Positions 1 through 7,680 of a stretch of 64,000 bases of DNA are shown piece by piece (the stretch's first letter is position 1; each line of letters starts with the position of its first letter). Source of the stretch: Psychrosphaera aestuarii (GTDB taxonomy: Bacteria > Pseudomonadota > Gammaproteobacteria > Enterobacterales > Alteromonadaceae); assembly GCF_017948405.1 (NCBI RefSeq), contig NZ_CP072844.1:1798001-1862000 (forward strand), in the 5' to 3' direction. A program made the position numbers and the translations under genes. The notes under the pieces are model-generated. The model worked only from the letters and a program-made list of their open reading frames with translations, did no database searches and was not told where the DNA came from.

Positions 1-162
1 GATTTCAGCGCTATCATCTGTTTCGCTGCCTACATTCAATACTGCAAGGGCACAACTTCTAAAAAGTCTATATAAATCACTGTTTGACGACTTCTCTAAT
101 TGTTTTACCTCGATTTGAGACAATAAATTCATTCCATCGAGCGGGCTTAATACTATCCGCAT
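1..162 (-). CDS. ppnN: Nucleotide 5'-monophosphate nucleosidase PpnN (YgdH), N-terminal fragment cut by window edge
   Basis: Reading the minus strand from an ATG at 162 gives 54 open codons up to the window edge. The peptide begins MRIVLSPLDGMNLLSQIEV and continues with a SDLYRLFRSCALAVLN stretch, which closely matches the start of E. coli PpnN (YgdH). That enzyme cleaves purine and pyrimidine nucleoside monophosphates to free base and ribose 5-phosphate and is bound and stimulated by (p)ppGpp. A GGAG ribosome-binding site lies just upstream of the ATG. The stop of the diguanylate cyclase gene upstream is only 10 bases away, so the two are probably co-transcribed. The catalytic Rossmann part lies outside the window. 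The family call is firm; nothing can be said about the missing part. Confidence 0.88.
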   Translation of the reverse strand, partial: MRIVLSPLDGMNLLSQIEVKQLEKSSNSDLYRLFRSCALAVLNVGSETDDSAEI

Positions 163-172
163 AACTACTCCT

Positions 173-1696
173 TTATTTTTTATAACAAACCTTATTACGT
201 CCAGAATGTTTGGCTTCGTATAAGGCTTTGTCCGCTCGGTCAAAAGCGGTATGTACATTGTCAGCCGCTAAAAATGCGGTAAATCCAATAGATATTGTAA
301 TATTTAATGGCGTATCTTTAACTTTAAATGGTATTTTTTCAACCGCCATTCGTAATTTTTCTAGTGGTCCTGCCACTTTGTTCGGATCGCTGTTAATCAT
401 TATGACAACAAACTCTTCGCCGCCATAACGGGCTAAGAAATCAGTTTTCCGTAAGTTTTTTTGCAATGTGTTAGCCACAATTTTAAGTGTTTTATCACCG
501 ACACTGTGCCCGTAGTTGTCGTTTATTTTTTTAAAATGATCAATATCAATAACAGCAATAGTCAAAGGCTGAGGTTGTCTTAACCAACGTTGGTATTCCT
601 CTTGTATACGGTTGTCGTATGCGCCTCTGTTTGGTAAGCCAGTTAAAGTATCTATACCGTTTCTTACCTTTTCTTCCAACCACTTGTTCCTGTAGTAGTC
701 AGTCCGCTGCTCTAATCCGCCTAACTTTGCTTCCATTGCATTTAAAGACTTCTGTAATTTATCAGAACGCTGTTGTTCTATGTCATCTCGCTTTTTAATA
801 GACGTATTTATTACAGAAAGTTTTTTGTCTATTACAACCTGTAGCTCGTTTAACGACGTCGCTGTGCTCGTGCTTTCCGAGAGCTCTTTTATCTGTTTGT
901 CTATTTGTGAGTTAAGTGCCCGTAATTGCTTATCATAACCCTTTGAACTCTTAAGCGACTCAATTAAAGTAGTGTGTACATCTGCTAATGCTTTATTAAT
1001 ATTAACAATTAATGATTGCGTCTGAGTAAACTCTTCACTGAATCGTCCAACGACATCTTCGAAAAAACCAAGGCAAATATCTAACTTTTGTTCATCACTA
1101 TTAGAAATACGTATTCTATCGCTGAATGAATCAAGGCTGGGCTTAATAACATCCTTTTGAGACAGCTGAACTAAACCAGATATTAACCTCTCTATCATGT
1201 TATTACTCAAGCCGGTGGTTTCTGGTTTACTAATTTTGGAATTTGAACCTGGGGCGTTAATAGAAATTAATATTTTAACAAGCTTTGTTATATTTGGCTG
1301 TATCTCTGTAAGGATGCTGGAGTCGGTTGCTTTAATTTTATTTAAAACCATTCTTAGGTTGCGGCGCAGGTCGGCGTCCATACCTTTTATCGATTGTAAT
1401 GATTCGCCAATATCTAACATGTCTTGTTTGATATTACGTAGACACGTGGAAAACTCCGACTCAAACCCTTTTAAGCTCTGATTAACAGAAGTTATGTGTA
1501 AACTTAAGTCATCGCCCGTTGAGGTTTGTTTTATAGCTTTTCTTAAACCAGCTAATTTATGATCAAGCTCTTTTTGGTTCCCTTTAAGCAAAGTCCCGAA
1601 TCGCTCAACAAGTTTAAAGGACTCAGTGAGGTTTTTATCGAGCGAAGCGTTTACATCAAGAAGTTTGGTCACTTCTGAATTTGATTTAGTACTCAT
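173..1696 (-). CDS. Soluble diguanylate cyclase with long coiled-coil N-terminus
   Basis: A 507-residue protein. The GGDEF domain occupies roughly residues 345-507 and carries the active-site motif GGEEF at 425-429. An RKTD sequence at 416-419, five residues before it, is a canonical RxxD inhibitory site, so the protein should make c-di-GMP from two GTP and be product-inhibited. I see no signal peptide or membrane segment. The first 340 residues are Lys/Glu/Leu/Ser-rich and look largely helical or coiled coil, with no domain I recognise, so this part may be a cytoplasmic sensor or dimerisation region. The gene lies 10 bases upstream of ppnN on the same strand. Because ppnN belongs to a (p)ppGpp-controlled family, the arrangement invites a link between two nucleotide second messengers. 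That link is inference. Confidence 0.9.
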   Translation of the reverse strand: MSTKSNSEVTKLLDVNASLDKNLTESFKLVERFGTLLKGNQKELDHKLAGLRKAIKQTSTGDDLSLHITSVNQSLKGFESEFSTCLRNIKQDMLDIGESLQSIKGMDADLRRNLRMVLNKIKATDSSILTEIQPNITKLVKILISINAPGSNSKISKPETTGLSNNMIERLISGLVQLSQKDVIKPSLDSFSDRIRISNSDEQKLDICLGFFEDVVGRFSEEFTQTQSLIVNINKALADVHTTLIESLKSSKGYDKQLRALNSQIDKQIKELSESTSTATSLNELQVVIDKKLSVINTSIKKRDDIEQQRSDKLQKSLNAMEAKLGGLEQRTDYYRNKWLEEKVRNGIDTLTGLPNRGAYDNRIQEEYQRWLRQPQPLTIAVIDIDHFKKINDNYGHSVGDKTLKIVANTLQKNLRKTDFLARYGGEEFVVIMINSDPNKVAGPLEKLRMAVEKIPFKVKDTPLNITISIGFTAFLAADNVHTAFDRADKALYEAKHSGRNKVCYKK

Positions 1697-1757
1697 ATAG
1701 TCGCTTGTAATAGGTGAGTTTTAATATTTGGGATATGGAGTAACTATAATTGTAAAT

Positions 1758-1787
1758 AAAAAAAAAAGCCATGTAACATGACTTTTT
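1758..1787 (-). terminator. Rho-independent terminator (minus strand)
   Basis: On the minus strand an 11-bp stem (1777-1787 with 1763-1773, one T-G wobble, loop TTA) runs into a run of ten T residues reaching 1758. It would end transcription coming from dgt-yfbR or from the mini-ORF at 1838-1894, before the diguanylate cyclase gene. Confidence 0.8.
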
Positions 1788-1837
1788 CTATTGGTCGTAC
1801 AGCTTATTTGTCTAGATAACTTACTGTAACAAGTATC

Positions 1838-1894
1838 TTATTTTAACAGATAATAAGGCAACCAGTTCGGCTCTTGTTTGTACTCGTCGTTCAT
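1838..1894 (-). CDS. Candidate 18-residue peptide gene
   Basis: On the minus strand a GGAGAG ribosome-binding site sits 5 bases before an ATG at 1894. The frame runs 18 codons to TAA: MNDEYKQEPNWLPYYLLK. The strong terminator at 1758-1787 follows about 50 bases later, so the segment looks like a small transcription unit or the tail of the dgt transcript. The peptide is rich in aromatic residues and does not resemble a toxin-antitoxin hydrophobic peptide. I recognise no family. The good ribosome-binding site and the following terminator support it; its short length argues for caution. Confidence 0.35.
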   Translation of the reverse strand: MNDEYKQEPNWLPYYLLK

Positions 1895-2048
1895 AATGAC
1901 TCTCCATAAATAGCAATTTAGGCTTATATGTTCAAATATAAACCACAACACCAATTAATGAAAGCTGTTTTGTATGATTACAACTCGAATTACAGAAATT
2001 GGTTGCCTCGTCAGTATATACAGATCAAATAGCCAATAACCATCTACA

Positions 2049-3383
2049 TTAAGAGGATGCAAACATAGTGTTGTACAACCTTATCGCTTGGCTGTCTGAC
2101 ATGTTTGCTAGATAATCGCAGATCTCTCGACGTTGCTCTGTTTGCGAATTTAACTGTTCAAAACGAACTAAGGTGGCAGAAGGTAAGAGACGTTGCGGAT
2201 CAGAAAGAAACGCTAAAAACAGCTTAACCAACATTTGTTGGCCTTTAAACTCAGCTTGCTGAATTGCAGGTGTCTGAATAACATTGTTAAAAACAAATCG
2301 TTTTAATAGTTGTAAAATTGGCTCTGCCATTTCATTTAACGCGACGTTGTATTTAAGTAAAGGATCGATAAAGTCTTCTGATACTTGTTTTATTTCGATG
2401 CTGGTAATTAAATGATTAACTAAAGCGCCAATAGCATTTTTCCTCATAGACGGTGTACCGCTAAACAGCATGTTTGTTAATTGTTCAGCATGCTTTTTTG
2501 CCCATGGATTATCAATCGTTTTCAGTTCATATAAAACGTCCGTTTCCCATTGATGTTGTTGAACATTTTCAAGCACGATAGCATCTTCTAAATCATGCAC
2601 GGCATAAGCAATATCATCGGCCGTTTCCATTAAGGACGAGTCAAAAGATTTATAAATAGTTTTCTTTTGTTGATAAGGGGTTTCTTTGGTTTTTGAAATG
2701 TTACTGGTTGTGCAAAACAAGTTTTTATCTTTGTCATTTAAAAGCGAAAATACCCAGTCTGCTACATCTTGATCGGCGCTAAATAGGCCTTTAGTTGGCT
2801 TCCATAGACTGGTATTCAAAAATGGAATGGACTTATCATTATTATGGTTAAAGTTTACGTTACTGCTTATAAATTGAGGATATTTTATAAGGCCTAAAAC
2901 GGTTCTACGAGTCAGGTCCATGCCATGATGTTCAGTATACGGTTCTAGCTTAGAAACTATTCTTAGTGTTTGCCCGTTAGCTTCAAAGCCTCCAGCGTCA
3001 AACATCATATAATTTAGAGCAATTTCACCGCCGTGCCCAAAGGGTGGATGACCAATATCATGAGCAAGACAAATTGATTCTACTAATGCGTCGGGGGGTA
3101 AGATGTTTTGTAAAGTAGCGTTAGCTATGACTTGTTTACTTTGTTTTAATTGCGCCAGTAGGCCAGTGCCAATTTGTGCAACTTCTAGTGAGTGGGTGAG
3201 GCGAGTTCGGTAAAAATCATCTTGCCCGACGCCCACAATTTGAGTTTTGGCTTGTAACCTGCGAAAAGCAGCAGAATGTAAAATTCGAGCTTTGTCTCTT
3301 TGATAAGGCTCGCGGTGATCGTTTGGTCTTACGTTGTTGTTATGTGAGCGTCGTTCGGTCCAAGCTTTCATTTGTTTACTCAT
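2049..3383 (-). CDS. dgt: dGTP triphosphohydrolase family protein (HD domain)
   Basis: A 444-residue HD-superfamily phosphohydrolase. The metal-binding set is present: H64 in RTRLTHSLEVAQIG, H108-D109 in HDIGHPPFGHGGE, and D256 or D257 in METADDIAYAVHDLED. Family members hydrolyse dGTP or other dNTPs to the deoxynucleoside and tripolyphosphate. The length fits the shorter dGTPase-like class rather than E. coli Dgt at about 505 residues. The start codon shares one base with the yfbR stop (TAATG), so the two are translationally coupled and together degrade deoxynucleotides. Related dGTPases deplete dNTPs during phage infection in some bacteria. An antiphage role here is only a possibility. Confidence 0.92.
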   Translation of the reverse strand: MSKQMKAWTERRSHNNNVRPNDHREPYQRDKARILHSAAFRRLQAKTQIVGVGQDDFYRTRLTHSLEVAQIGTGLLAQLKQSKQVIANATLQNILPPDALVESICLAHDIGHPPFGHGGEIALNYMMFDAGGFEANGQTLRIVSKLEPYTEHHGMDLTRRTVLGLIKYPQFISSNVNFNHNNDKSIPFLNTSLWKPTKGLFSADQDVADWVFSLLNDKDKNLFCTTSNISKTKETPYQQKKTIYKSFDSSLMETADDIAYAVHDLEDAIVLENVQQHQWETDVLYELKTIDNPWAKKHAEQLTNMLFSGTPSMRKNAIGALVNHLITSIEIKQVSEDFIDPLLKYNVALNEMAEPILQLLKRFVFNNVIQTPAIQQAEFKGQQMLVKLFLAFLSDPQRLLPSATLVRFEQLNSQTEQRREICDYLANMSDSQAIRLYNTMFASS

Positions 3384-3976
3384 TACAAGGGTTGAGATAT
3401 TTCATCAAAGCTGAGTGAAAAACTAGGTAAAAAAACGTCGATAAAATAACGTAATTCTTCAGTTTGATATTTCTCTAATGACTTCTCTATATTTTTTTTT
3501 GCTTTTTCAAATTCGTGATTTCCAGCGGCTATTTCTTCAATTGCTTTGATATAGCCACATACTACATCAGCAGACTTTACTATAAATGCGACGTCTTCTG
3601 GTATTTTGTGATGATCAATTAATGGTAGAAACTCTTCTTGAAATTCTTCAGGTAGCATGGATATGAGTGACTGCTCAGCAATGTTTTCTATTTTCTTGTA
3701 TGCGCGAGCTATTTCCTCGTTGTGGTATTTAATAGGACTTGGAAGATCGCCCGTTAAAACCTCGCTAGCGTCATGGTACAAAGCGACAACGGCCACTTGA
3801 TAAGGATCGAGATTGCCGCCAAACTTCTTGTTTTTTATTATTGCTAACATATGTGCAACAGTCGCAACTTGATGACTATGCTCTTGAACATTCTCCGGTG
3901 TCACGGTTCTCATTAATGGCCATCTAAAAATGAGTTTTAATCGTGACATGTTCGCAAAAAAGTGACTTTTTTCCAT
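3383..3976 (-). CDS. yfbR: 5'-deoxynucleotidase YfbR
   Basis: A 197-residue HD-domain protein collinear with E. coli YfbR, which dephosphorylates dNMPs to deoxynucleosides with a divalent metal. The residues known to bind metal or substrate in the E. coli enzyme fall at the same positions: H33, H68-D69, E72, D77 and D137. The start [21 protein letters not shown] also matches the family. It is the first gene of a two-gene unit with dgt and overlaps it by one base. The region upstream, 3977-4136, is a divergent promoter region shared with the LRAT-fold gene. Confidence 0.95.
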   Translation of the reverse strand: MEKSHFFANMSRLKLIFRWPLMRTVTPENVQEHSHQVATVAHMLAIIKNKKFGGNLDPYQVAVVALYHDASEVLTGDLPSPIKYHNEEIARAYKKIENIAEQSLISMLPEEFQEEFLPLIDHHKIPEDVAFIVKSADVVCGYIKAIEEIAAGNHEFEKAKKNIEKSLEKYQTEELRYFIDVFLPSFSLSFDEISQPL

Positions 3977-4136
3977 AACTTAACTTCTTCTTATAAATAT
4001 GAGACAAGCATAGCAGTATTTTATTTTCAGTTCGATTGTCATTAGTTACATTTTGTTGCACAAAAATACATCTATAATTAAACACATGTGACATTGTATA
4101 CGTAAGTGTGTTTGTAAATTAACCAAAGAGTATTTT

Positions 4137-4706
4137 ATGCCTTTACCTCTAATAGCGTTGGCGACAGTCATTGGTACAGCATTAGCTAACGAAAATGCTA
4201 AAAAGTATTATCGCCGACTTGATGATCAACGTTCACAAGGTGACCATGATTTAAATCACCCGCGTACTGTTAAAATGCCATCAAGCTATTGTAGCGGAAA
4301 CTACAGTAAAGAACCTGCTCCGGGAAGTGTAGTGTGCTGTGAAGTATTTAATGCATTAGATCACACCGGTGTATGGATCGACCGAGACACTATAATAGAA
4401 TTTAGCAATTCAGGACTGGTAAAGGCCGTGTCAGCTGAGCGCTTTTTAAAAGAGCGTTCGGGAAATCACATTTACGTTGCCAATGATAAAACTGGTCAAT
4501 CAATTCAGTTTGAGGGATTAGCCGATAGGGCAGTTAAGCGCGTGTTTACATATAATGAATATGATTTAGCAGAGAATAATTGTCATAACTTTGTATACCA
4601 ATGTATAACAAATAGTGACGATAAAATAACTTTGTTTTCGTCGCTAACAAGCGCGATATCTAACCTAAGCGGTAGCCACGTTTACTGGGATAAAGTTAAG
4701 GTATAA
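4137..4706 (+). CDS. LRAT-fold (NlpC/P60-related) protein
   Basis: A 189-residue protein with the two landmarks of the lecithin:retinol acyltransferase (LRAT) fold: a His in DHTGVWIDRDTIIEF (H76) and a Cys in ENNCHNFVYQC (C149), matching the family NC-x-x-F motif. The fold is a circularly permuted NlpC/P60 papain-like domain, and members are thiol acyltransferases or hydrolases. The N-terminal 18 residues are hydrophobic and Ala-rich and could be a membrane segment or weak signal, followed by a polar linker. The real substrate is unknown. It is transcribed away from yfbR and is followed 58 bases later by the Bax-like gene, which also suggests an envelope role. The domain call is good; the function is open. 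Confidence 0.7.
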   Translation: MPLPLIALATVIGTALANENAKKYYRRLDDQRSQGDHDLNHPRTVKMPSSYCSGNYSKEPAPGSVVCCEVFNALDHTGVWIDRDTIIEFSNSGLVKAVSAERFLKERSGNHIYVANDKTGQSIQFEGLADRAVKRVFTYNEYDLAENNCHNFVYQCITNSDDKITLFSSLTSAISNLSGSHVYWDKVKV

Positions 4707-4764
4707 CGCGCTTAATTGCTATGCTAAAATATTAATAAATAATTTGATAATATTTTAGGTGTTT

Positions 4765-5562
4765 ATGCACAATCCTTCAAAGTCTAATCTGGTCAGTCGT
4801 TTACTAACAATATTTATAGTTTCTACATTAGCGGCTTATCCATTCTTTAATCATCCTGATAAGGTTGATGAAGACCAACAAGATGAAATCGTGGCAGAGA
4901 CCAATATCGTTTACGAAAATGAACATTTACCGGACTTTTCAGCAATTAGTGATGTTCGAGAAAAGAAAAAGGCATTTTTCTCGTACTTACAGCCTCTCGT
5001 AGAGCAAGTTAATTACGAAATAGAGCAGCAACGTGATTTTATTTTGAACTTGGATAAGATGCCGGTATCCAAAAACGAAAAAGCTAGACTAGCAAAAATA
5101 TTAAAACGTTATGACGTTTCTAGTGATCTACCATTTGCTGAAATGAAAAAACGTTTATTGCGTAGAGCCGATACGTTACCCGTAGCGTTAGTATTAATGC
5201 AGGCTGCAAATGAGAGTGCATGGGGAACGTCAAGATTTGCGTTAGAGGCAAATAATCTTTTTGGCCAATGGTGCTTTAAGAAAGGTTGTGGTGTTATACC
5301 AACAGGTCGCCCAGAAGGGAAAACTTATGAAGTGCGCCTGTTTAAGCATCCGATAGCATCAATACGTAGTTATTTTAATAACCTTAACACGGGCCATGCT
5401 TATGTTTCTTTACGTACTGTACGAGAGCAACAACGAAATCAACAAGAAGAGTTAGACCCGTCAATCTTAGCAACGGGTTTATTAAAGTATTCTATTAGGC
5501 GCGAAGCTTATGTTGAAGAAATACAAACAATGATCCGTGTTAACAATAAGTATATAGATTAA
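4765..5562 (+). CDS. bax: Bax-type glucosaminidase-domain protein
   Basis: About 265 residues. After a basic N-terminus there is a membrane or signal segment (about residues 9-28). The C-terminal half is the glucosaminidase domain typical of Bax, with the likely catalytic Glu in AANESAWGTSRFA (near residue 150) and conserved NNLFGQWCF and SIRSYFNNLN blocks. The family cleaves peptidoglycan or acts as an envelope muramidase-like protein. I chose ATG 4765 over the in-frame GTG at 4759 because the AGG ribosome-binding site at 4757-4759 would overlap the GTG. The DUF2987-like gene begins three bases after the stop, so the two form an operon. Confidence 0.85.
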   Translation: MHNPSKSNLVSRLLTIFIVSTLAAYPFFNHPDKVDEDQQDEIVAETNIVYENEHLPDFSAISDVREKKKAFFSYLQPLVEQVNYEIEQQRDFILNLDKMPVSKNEKARLAKILKRYDVSSDLPFAEMKKRLLRRADTLPVALVLMQAANESAWGTSRFALEANNLFGQWCFKKGCGVIPTGRPEGKTYEVRLFKHPIASIRSYFNNLNTGHAYVSLRTVREQQRNQQEELDPSILATGLLKYSIRREAYVEEIQTMIRVNNKYID

Positions 5563-5565
5563 TTC

Positions 5566-6213
5566 ATGAACAAAACCTTAATCAGCACACTATTGCTATT
5601 GGTTCTAGTTGTTCCGGTAGCAGCAGCTAATAATAAGTTTTTATCTCTAAGTTATGATGGTTTTTTTGACCGAATAGAAAAACTAGATAAACCTGAGTTT
5701 CAGAATGTGAAACTAGCTTTTTATCTCAAAGAGATGACAAGTGGCCAACCGTGTGAAATCAATTCGGTAAAACTAAAAACCAAACTAAAGTCATTAGATG
5801 TTTACTTCTATGAAGATGGAGAGGTCATTCTTCCTTTTGATAAGCAGTTTGATTTAGATAAGGCACAGGTTGTTATTAATAAAAAGAATGATGATAATTG
5901 TGGTTTAGATATGCGCTTAGAAAGTGTGTTGCTTTTTGGTGAAGAAGTGTCTGGTCAACAAATTCATAATATGACAAACACATTTGATGAAGCATTAAAA
6001 AAGCAAACTGGTATGATGTCTTTTTTAGCGCCTGACGTTGTCGGTCTTACGTTTCTTGGGAAAGCAGGTACCAAGCTGCAAATTCAAACCCCAGGCGTAG
6101 GCGTTTGCAATGATTTAGGTTGTACGATCACCAAAATAGAAATGACCGACCCTTCTAAGAAAGTACGCTTTAATGAAAGACCCAATAAAGTAGTACCTTA
6201 CATAAAAAAATAG
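5566..6213 (+). CDS. Secreted DUF2987-like protein
   Basis: A 215-residue protein with a clear signal peptide (MNKTLISTLLLLVLVVPVAAA, cleavage after about residue 20). The mature part has an F-x-L-S-Y-x-G-F-F start, four Cys residues that could form disulfides (in PCEIN, NCGLD and GVCNDLGC), and predicted beta structure. This resembles the DUF2987 family of Shewanella, Vibrio and relatives. I am not certain of that assignment, and no function is known. It is co-oriented with the bax-like gene three bases upstream. Its stop codon lies inside a bidirectional terminator shared with the convergent yfaE. Confidence 0.7.
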   Translation: MNKTLISTLLLLVLVVPVAAANNKFLSLSYDGFFDRIEKLDKPEFQNVKLAFYLKEMTSGQPCEINSVKLKTKLKSLDVYFYEDGEVILPFDKQFDLDKAQVVINKKNDDNCGLDMRLESVLLFGEEVSGQQIHNMTNTFDEALKKQTGMMSFLAPDVVGLTFLGKAGTKLQIQTPGVGVCNDLGCTITKIEMTDPSKKVRFNERPNKVVPYIKK

Positions 6214-6233
6214 AGCTTACAAAAGCTCTATTT
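6204..6233. terminator. Bidirectional terminator between convergent genes
   Basis: An 11-bp perfect stem (6208-6218 with 6223-6233, loop ACAA) includes the stop codons of both convergent genes. The minus-strand copy runs into a T tract (6207-6204), so it mainly ends the nrdA-nrdB-yfaE transcript. The T tract on the plus side is weaker. Confidence 0.8.
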
Positions 6234-6483
6234 CTATATCTTCATTAGGTTGACTACAGCAAGTCAAGATCTCACCTTTGCGAACAAAGGCCAGTGGTTC
6301 ATTTAAATATTCAACTGAACCACTTTTCAACTTACATCTACAAGCGCCACAAAAACCTTCTCGGCAATGATACAGCATGTCTACGCCATTAGACTGTAAT
6401 GAATCGAGCAACGTTTTATCTGAGCTTGTATACTCAAAATCAGTATCAGCTTTGTCACTTCGAGTTACATGAACTTTTGCCAT
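6217..6483 (-). CDS. yfaE: Ribonucleotide reductase ferredoxin YfaE
   Basis: An 88-residue plant-type [2Fe-2S] ferredoxin. The cluster ligands are visible as C40-x4-C45-x2-C48 (HCREGFCGAC) and C75 in ILTCCSQP. YfaE reduces the diferric cofactor of NrdB so that the tyrosyl radical can be maintained or regenerated. It is the third gene of the nrdA-nrdB-yfaE unit, with a 26-base gap to nrdB. That context makes the specific YfaE call secure over other small ferredoxins. Confidence 0.92.
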   Translation of the reverse strand: MAKVHVTRSDKADTDFEYTSSDKTLLDSLQSNGVDMLYHCREGFCGACRCKLKSGSVEYLNEPLAFVRKGEILTCCSQPNEDIEIELL

Positions 6484-6509
6484 ATAAAGAATTGTAATTG
6501 ATGACTCAA

Positions 6510-7640
6510 TTACAATTCAAAACCGTCAAACGCTGCCGCGTTTACTTCAGAGTCGATTTGACCCACCAAGTAAGAGCTAATTTCAGCTTCTTGTGGAGCA
6601 ACTTGTACGTTATCTGATTCTAAGTATTTATTCATCCATGGCAATGGGTTGCTTTTTACATCAAACATAGTCGGCATACCAATAGCGGCCATACGATGAT
6701 TTGCGATGTATTCAACATACTGACAAAGAATCTCTTCATTTAAACCTATCATTGAGCCATCTTTAAATAGGTAAGTCGCCCATTCTTTTTCTTGCTCAAC
6801 TGCTTTAAGGAAGATTTGCTGTGCTTCAGCAAAACACTCAACACTGATTTCTTGCATTTCTGGATCGTCTTGCCCATCAGCCCACAAGTTAATGATGTGT
6901 TGCGTAGAGGTTAAATGAAGGTTTTCGTCACGCGCGATCAAGCGAATAATTTTTGAGTTGCCTTCCATGATTTCACGTTCTGCGAATGCAAAAGTACAAG
7001 CAAAGCTTACGTAAAAACGGATAGCTTCAAGCGCATTAATAGAATTTACAGCAAGATAAAGCTTTTTCTTTAATTCGCGAGTTGTAACATTATACTCAAC
7101 GCCTTCAATAGTATGCTTGCCTTCACCTAGTGTTTGAAATAACTGTGTGTGAAATATTAAATCATCGTAATATTGAGATATATCAGTAGCACGCTTGAGT
7201 ATCTCTTCATTTCTAACTATATCATCAAAGATCGGGCTAGGGTCGTTAAACAAATTTCGAAGGATGTGTGTATATGAACGTGAGTGAATAGTTTCACTAA
7301 AAGACCATGTTTCAATCCAAGTTTCTAATTCTGGTAAAGACGTTATTGGTAAAAGAGCTACGTTAGGGCTTCGACCTTGAACAGAATCTAACAGCGTTTG
7401 ATACTTTAAATTAGAAATAAAGATATGTTTTTCACTTTCTGTCATAGACTGGAAATCGGCTCTGTCACGACTTACGTCAATCTCTTCTGGACGCCAGAAA
7501 AAAGAAAGTTGTTTTTCAATTAGCTTCTCGAAAATGGAATGACGTTGCTGGTCGTAACGAGCAACGTTGACCGTTTCGCCAAAAAACATCGGCTGCTCTA
7601 GTGGATTAACATCTTTTTGATTAAAAGTGGTATAACGCAT
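6510..7640 (-). CDS. nrdB: Class Ia ribonucleotide reductase beta subunit
   Basis: A 376-residue protein, close to E. coli NrdB along its whole length. The radical tyrosine is Y123 in HSRSYTH; E116 and H119 are iron ligands, with further ligands in AEREIMEGN and ARDENLHLT. The C-terminal [10 protein letters not shown] tail is the part that docks into NrdA. The subunit carries the diiron-tyrosyl radical that starts ribonucleotide reduction under aerobic conditions. It lies 40 bases after nrdA and before its ferredoxin gene. Confidence 0.97.
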   Translation of the reverse strand: MRYTTFNQKDVNPLEQPMFFGETVNVARYDQQRHSIFEKLIEKQLSFFWRPEEIDVSRDRADFQSMTESEKHIFISNLKYQTLLDSVQGRSPNVALLPITSLPELETWIETWSFSETIHSRSYTHILRNLFNDPSPIFDDIVRNEEILKRATDISQYYDDLIFHTQLFQTLGEGKHTIEGVEYNVTTRELKKKLYLAVNSINALEAIRFYVSFACTFAFAEREIMEGNSKIIRLIARDENLHLTSTQHIINLWADGQDDPEMQEISVECFAEAQQIFLKAVEQEKEWATYLFKDGSMIGLNEEILCQYVEYIANHRMAAIGMPTMFDVKSNPLPWMNKYLESDNVQVAPQEAEISSYLVGQIDSEVNAAAFDGFEL

Positions 7641-7680
7641 TATCTTTACTCTATTTAATTAGGTTATGAATGGCGTGTAA

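Larger units (their letters stand above)
1697..2048. other. 352-base gap between dgt and the diguanylate cyclase gene
   Basis: The gap holds a minus-strand terminator (1758-1787), a candidate 18-codon minus-strand ORF (1838-1894) and a candidate 34-codon plus-strand ORF (1928-2032, weak AGG-like ribosome-binding site). The two ORFs point away from each other and both end in a short peptide containing N-W-L-P. I found no tRNA-like fold and no convincing promoter here. Confidence 0.6.

Noticed and set aside
173..1696. Possible anti-phage or CBASS-type cyclase near the dgt gene
   Set aside because: The GGEEF and RxxD motifs identify an ordinary diguanylate cyclase. There is no CD-NTase motif and no effector gene nearby.
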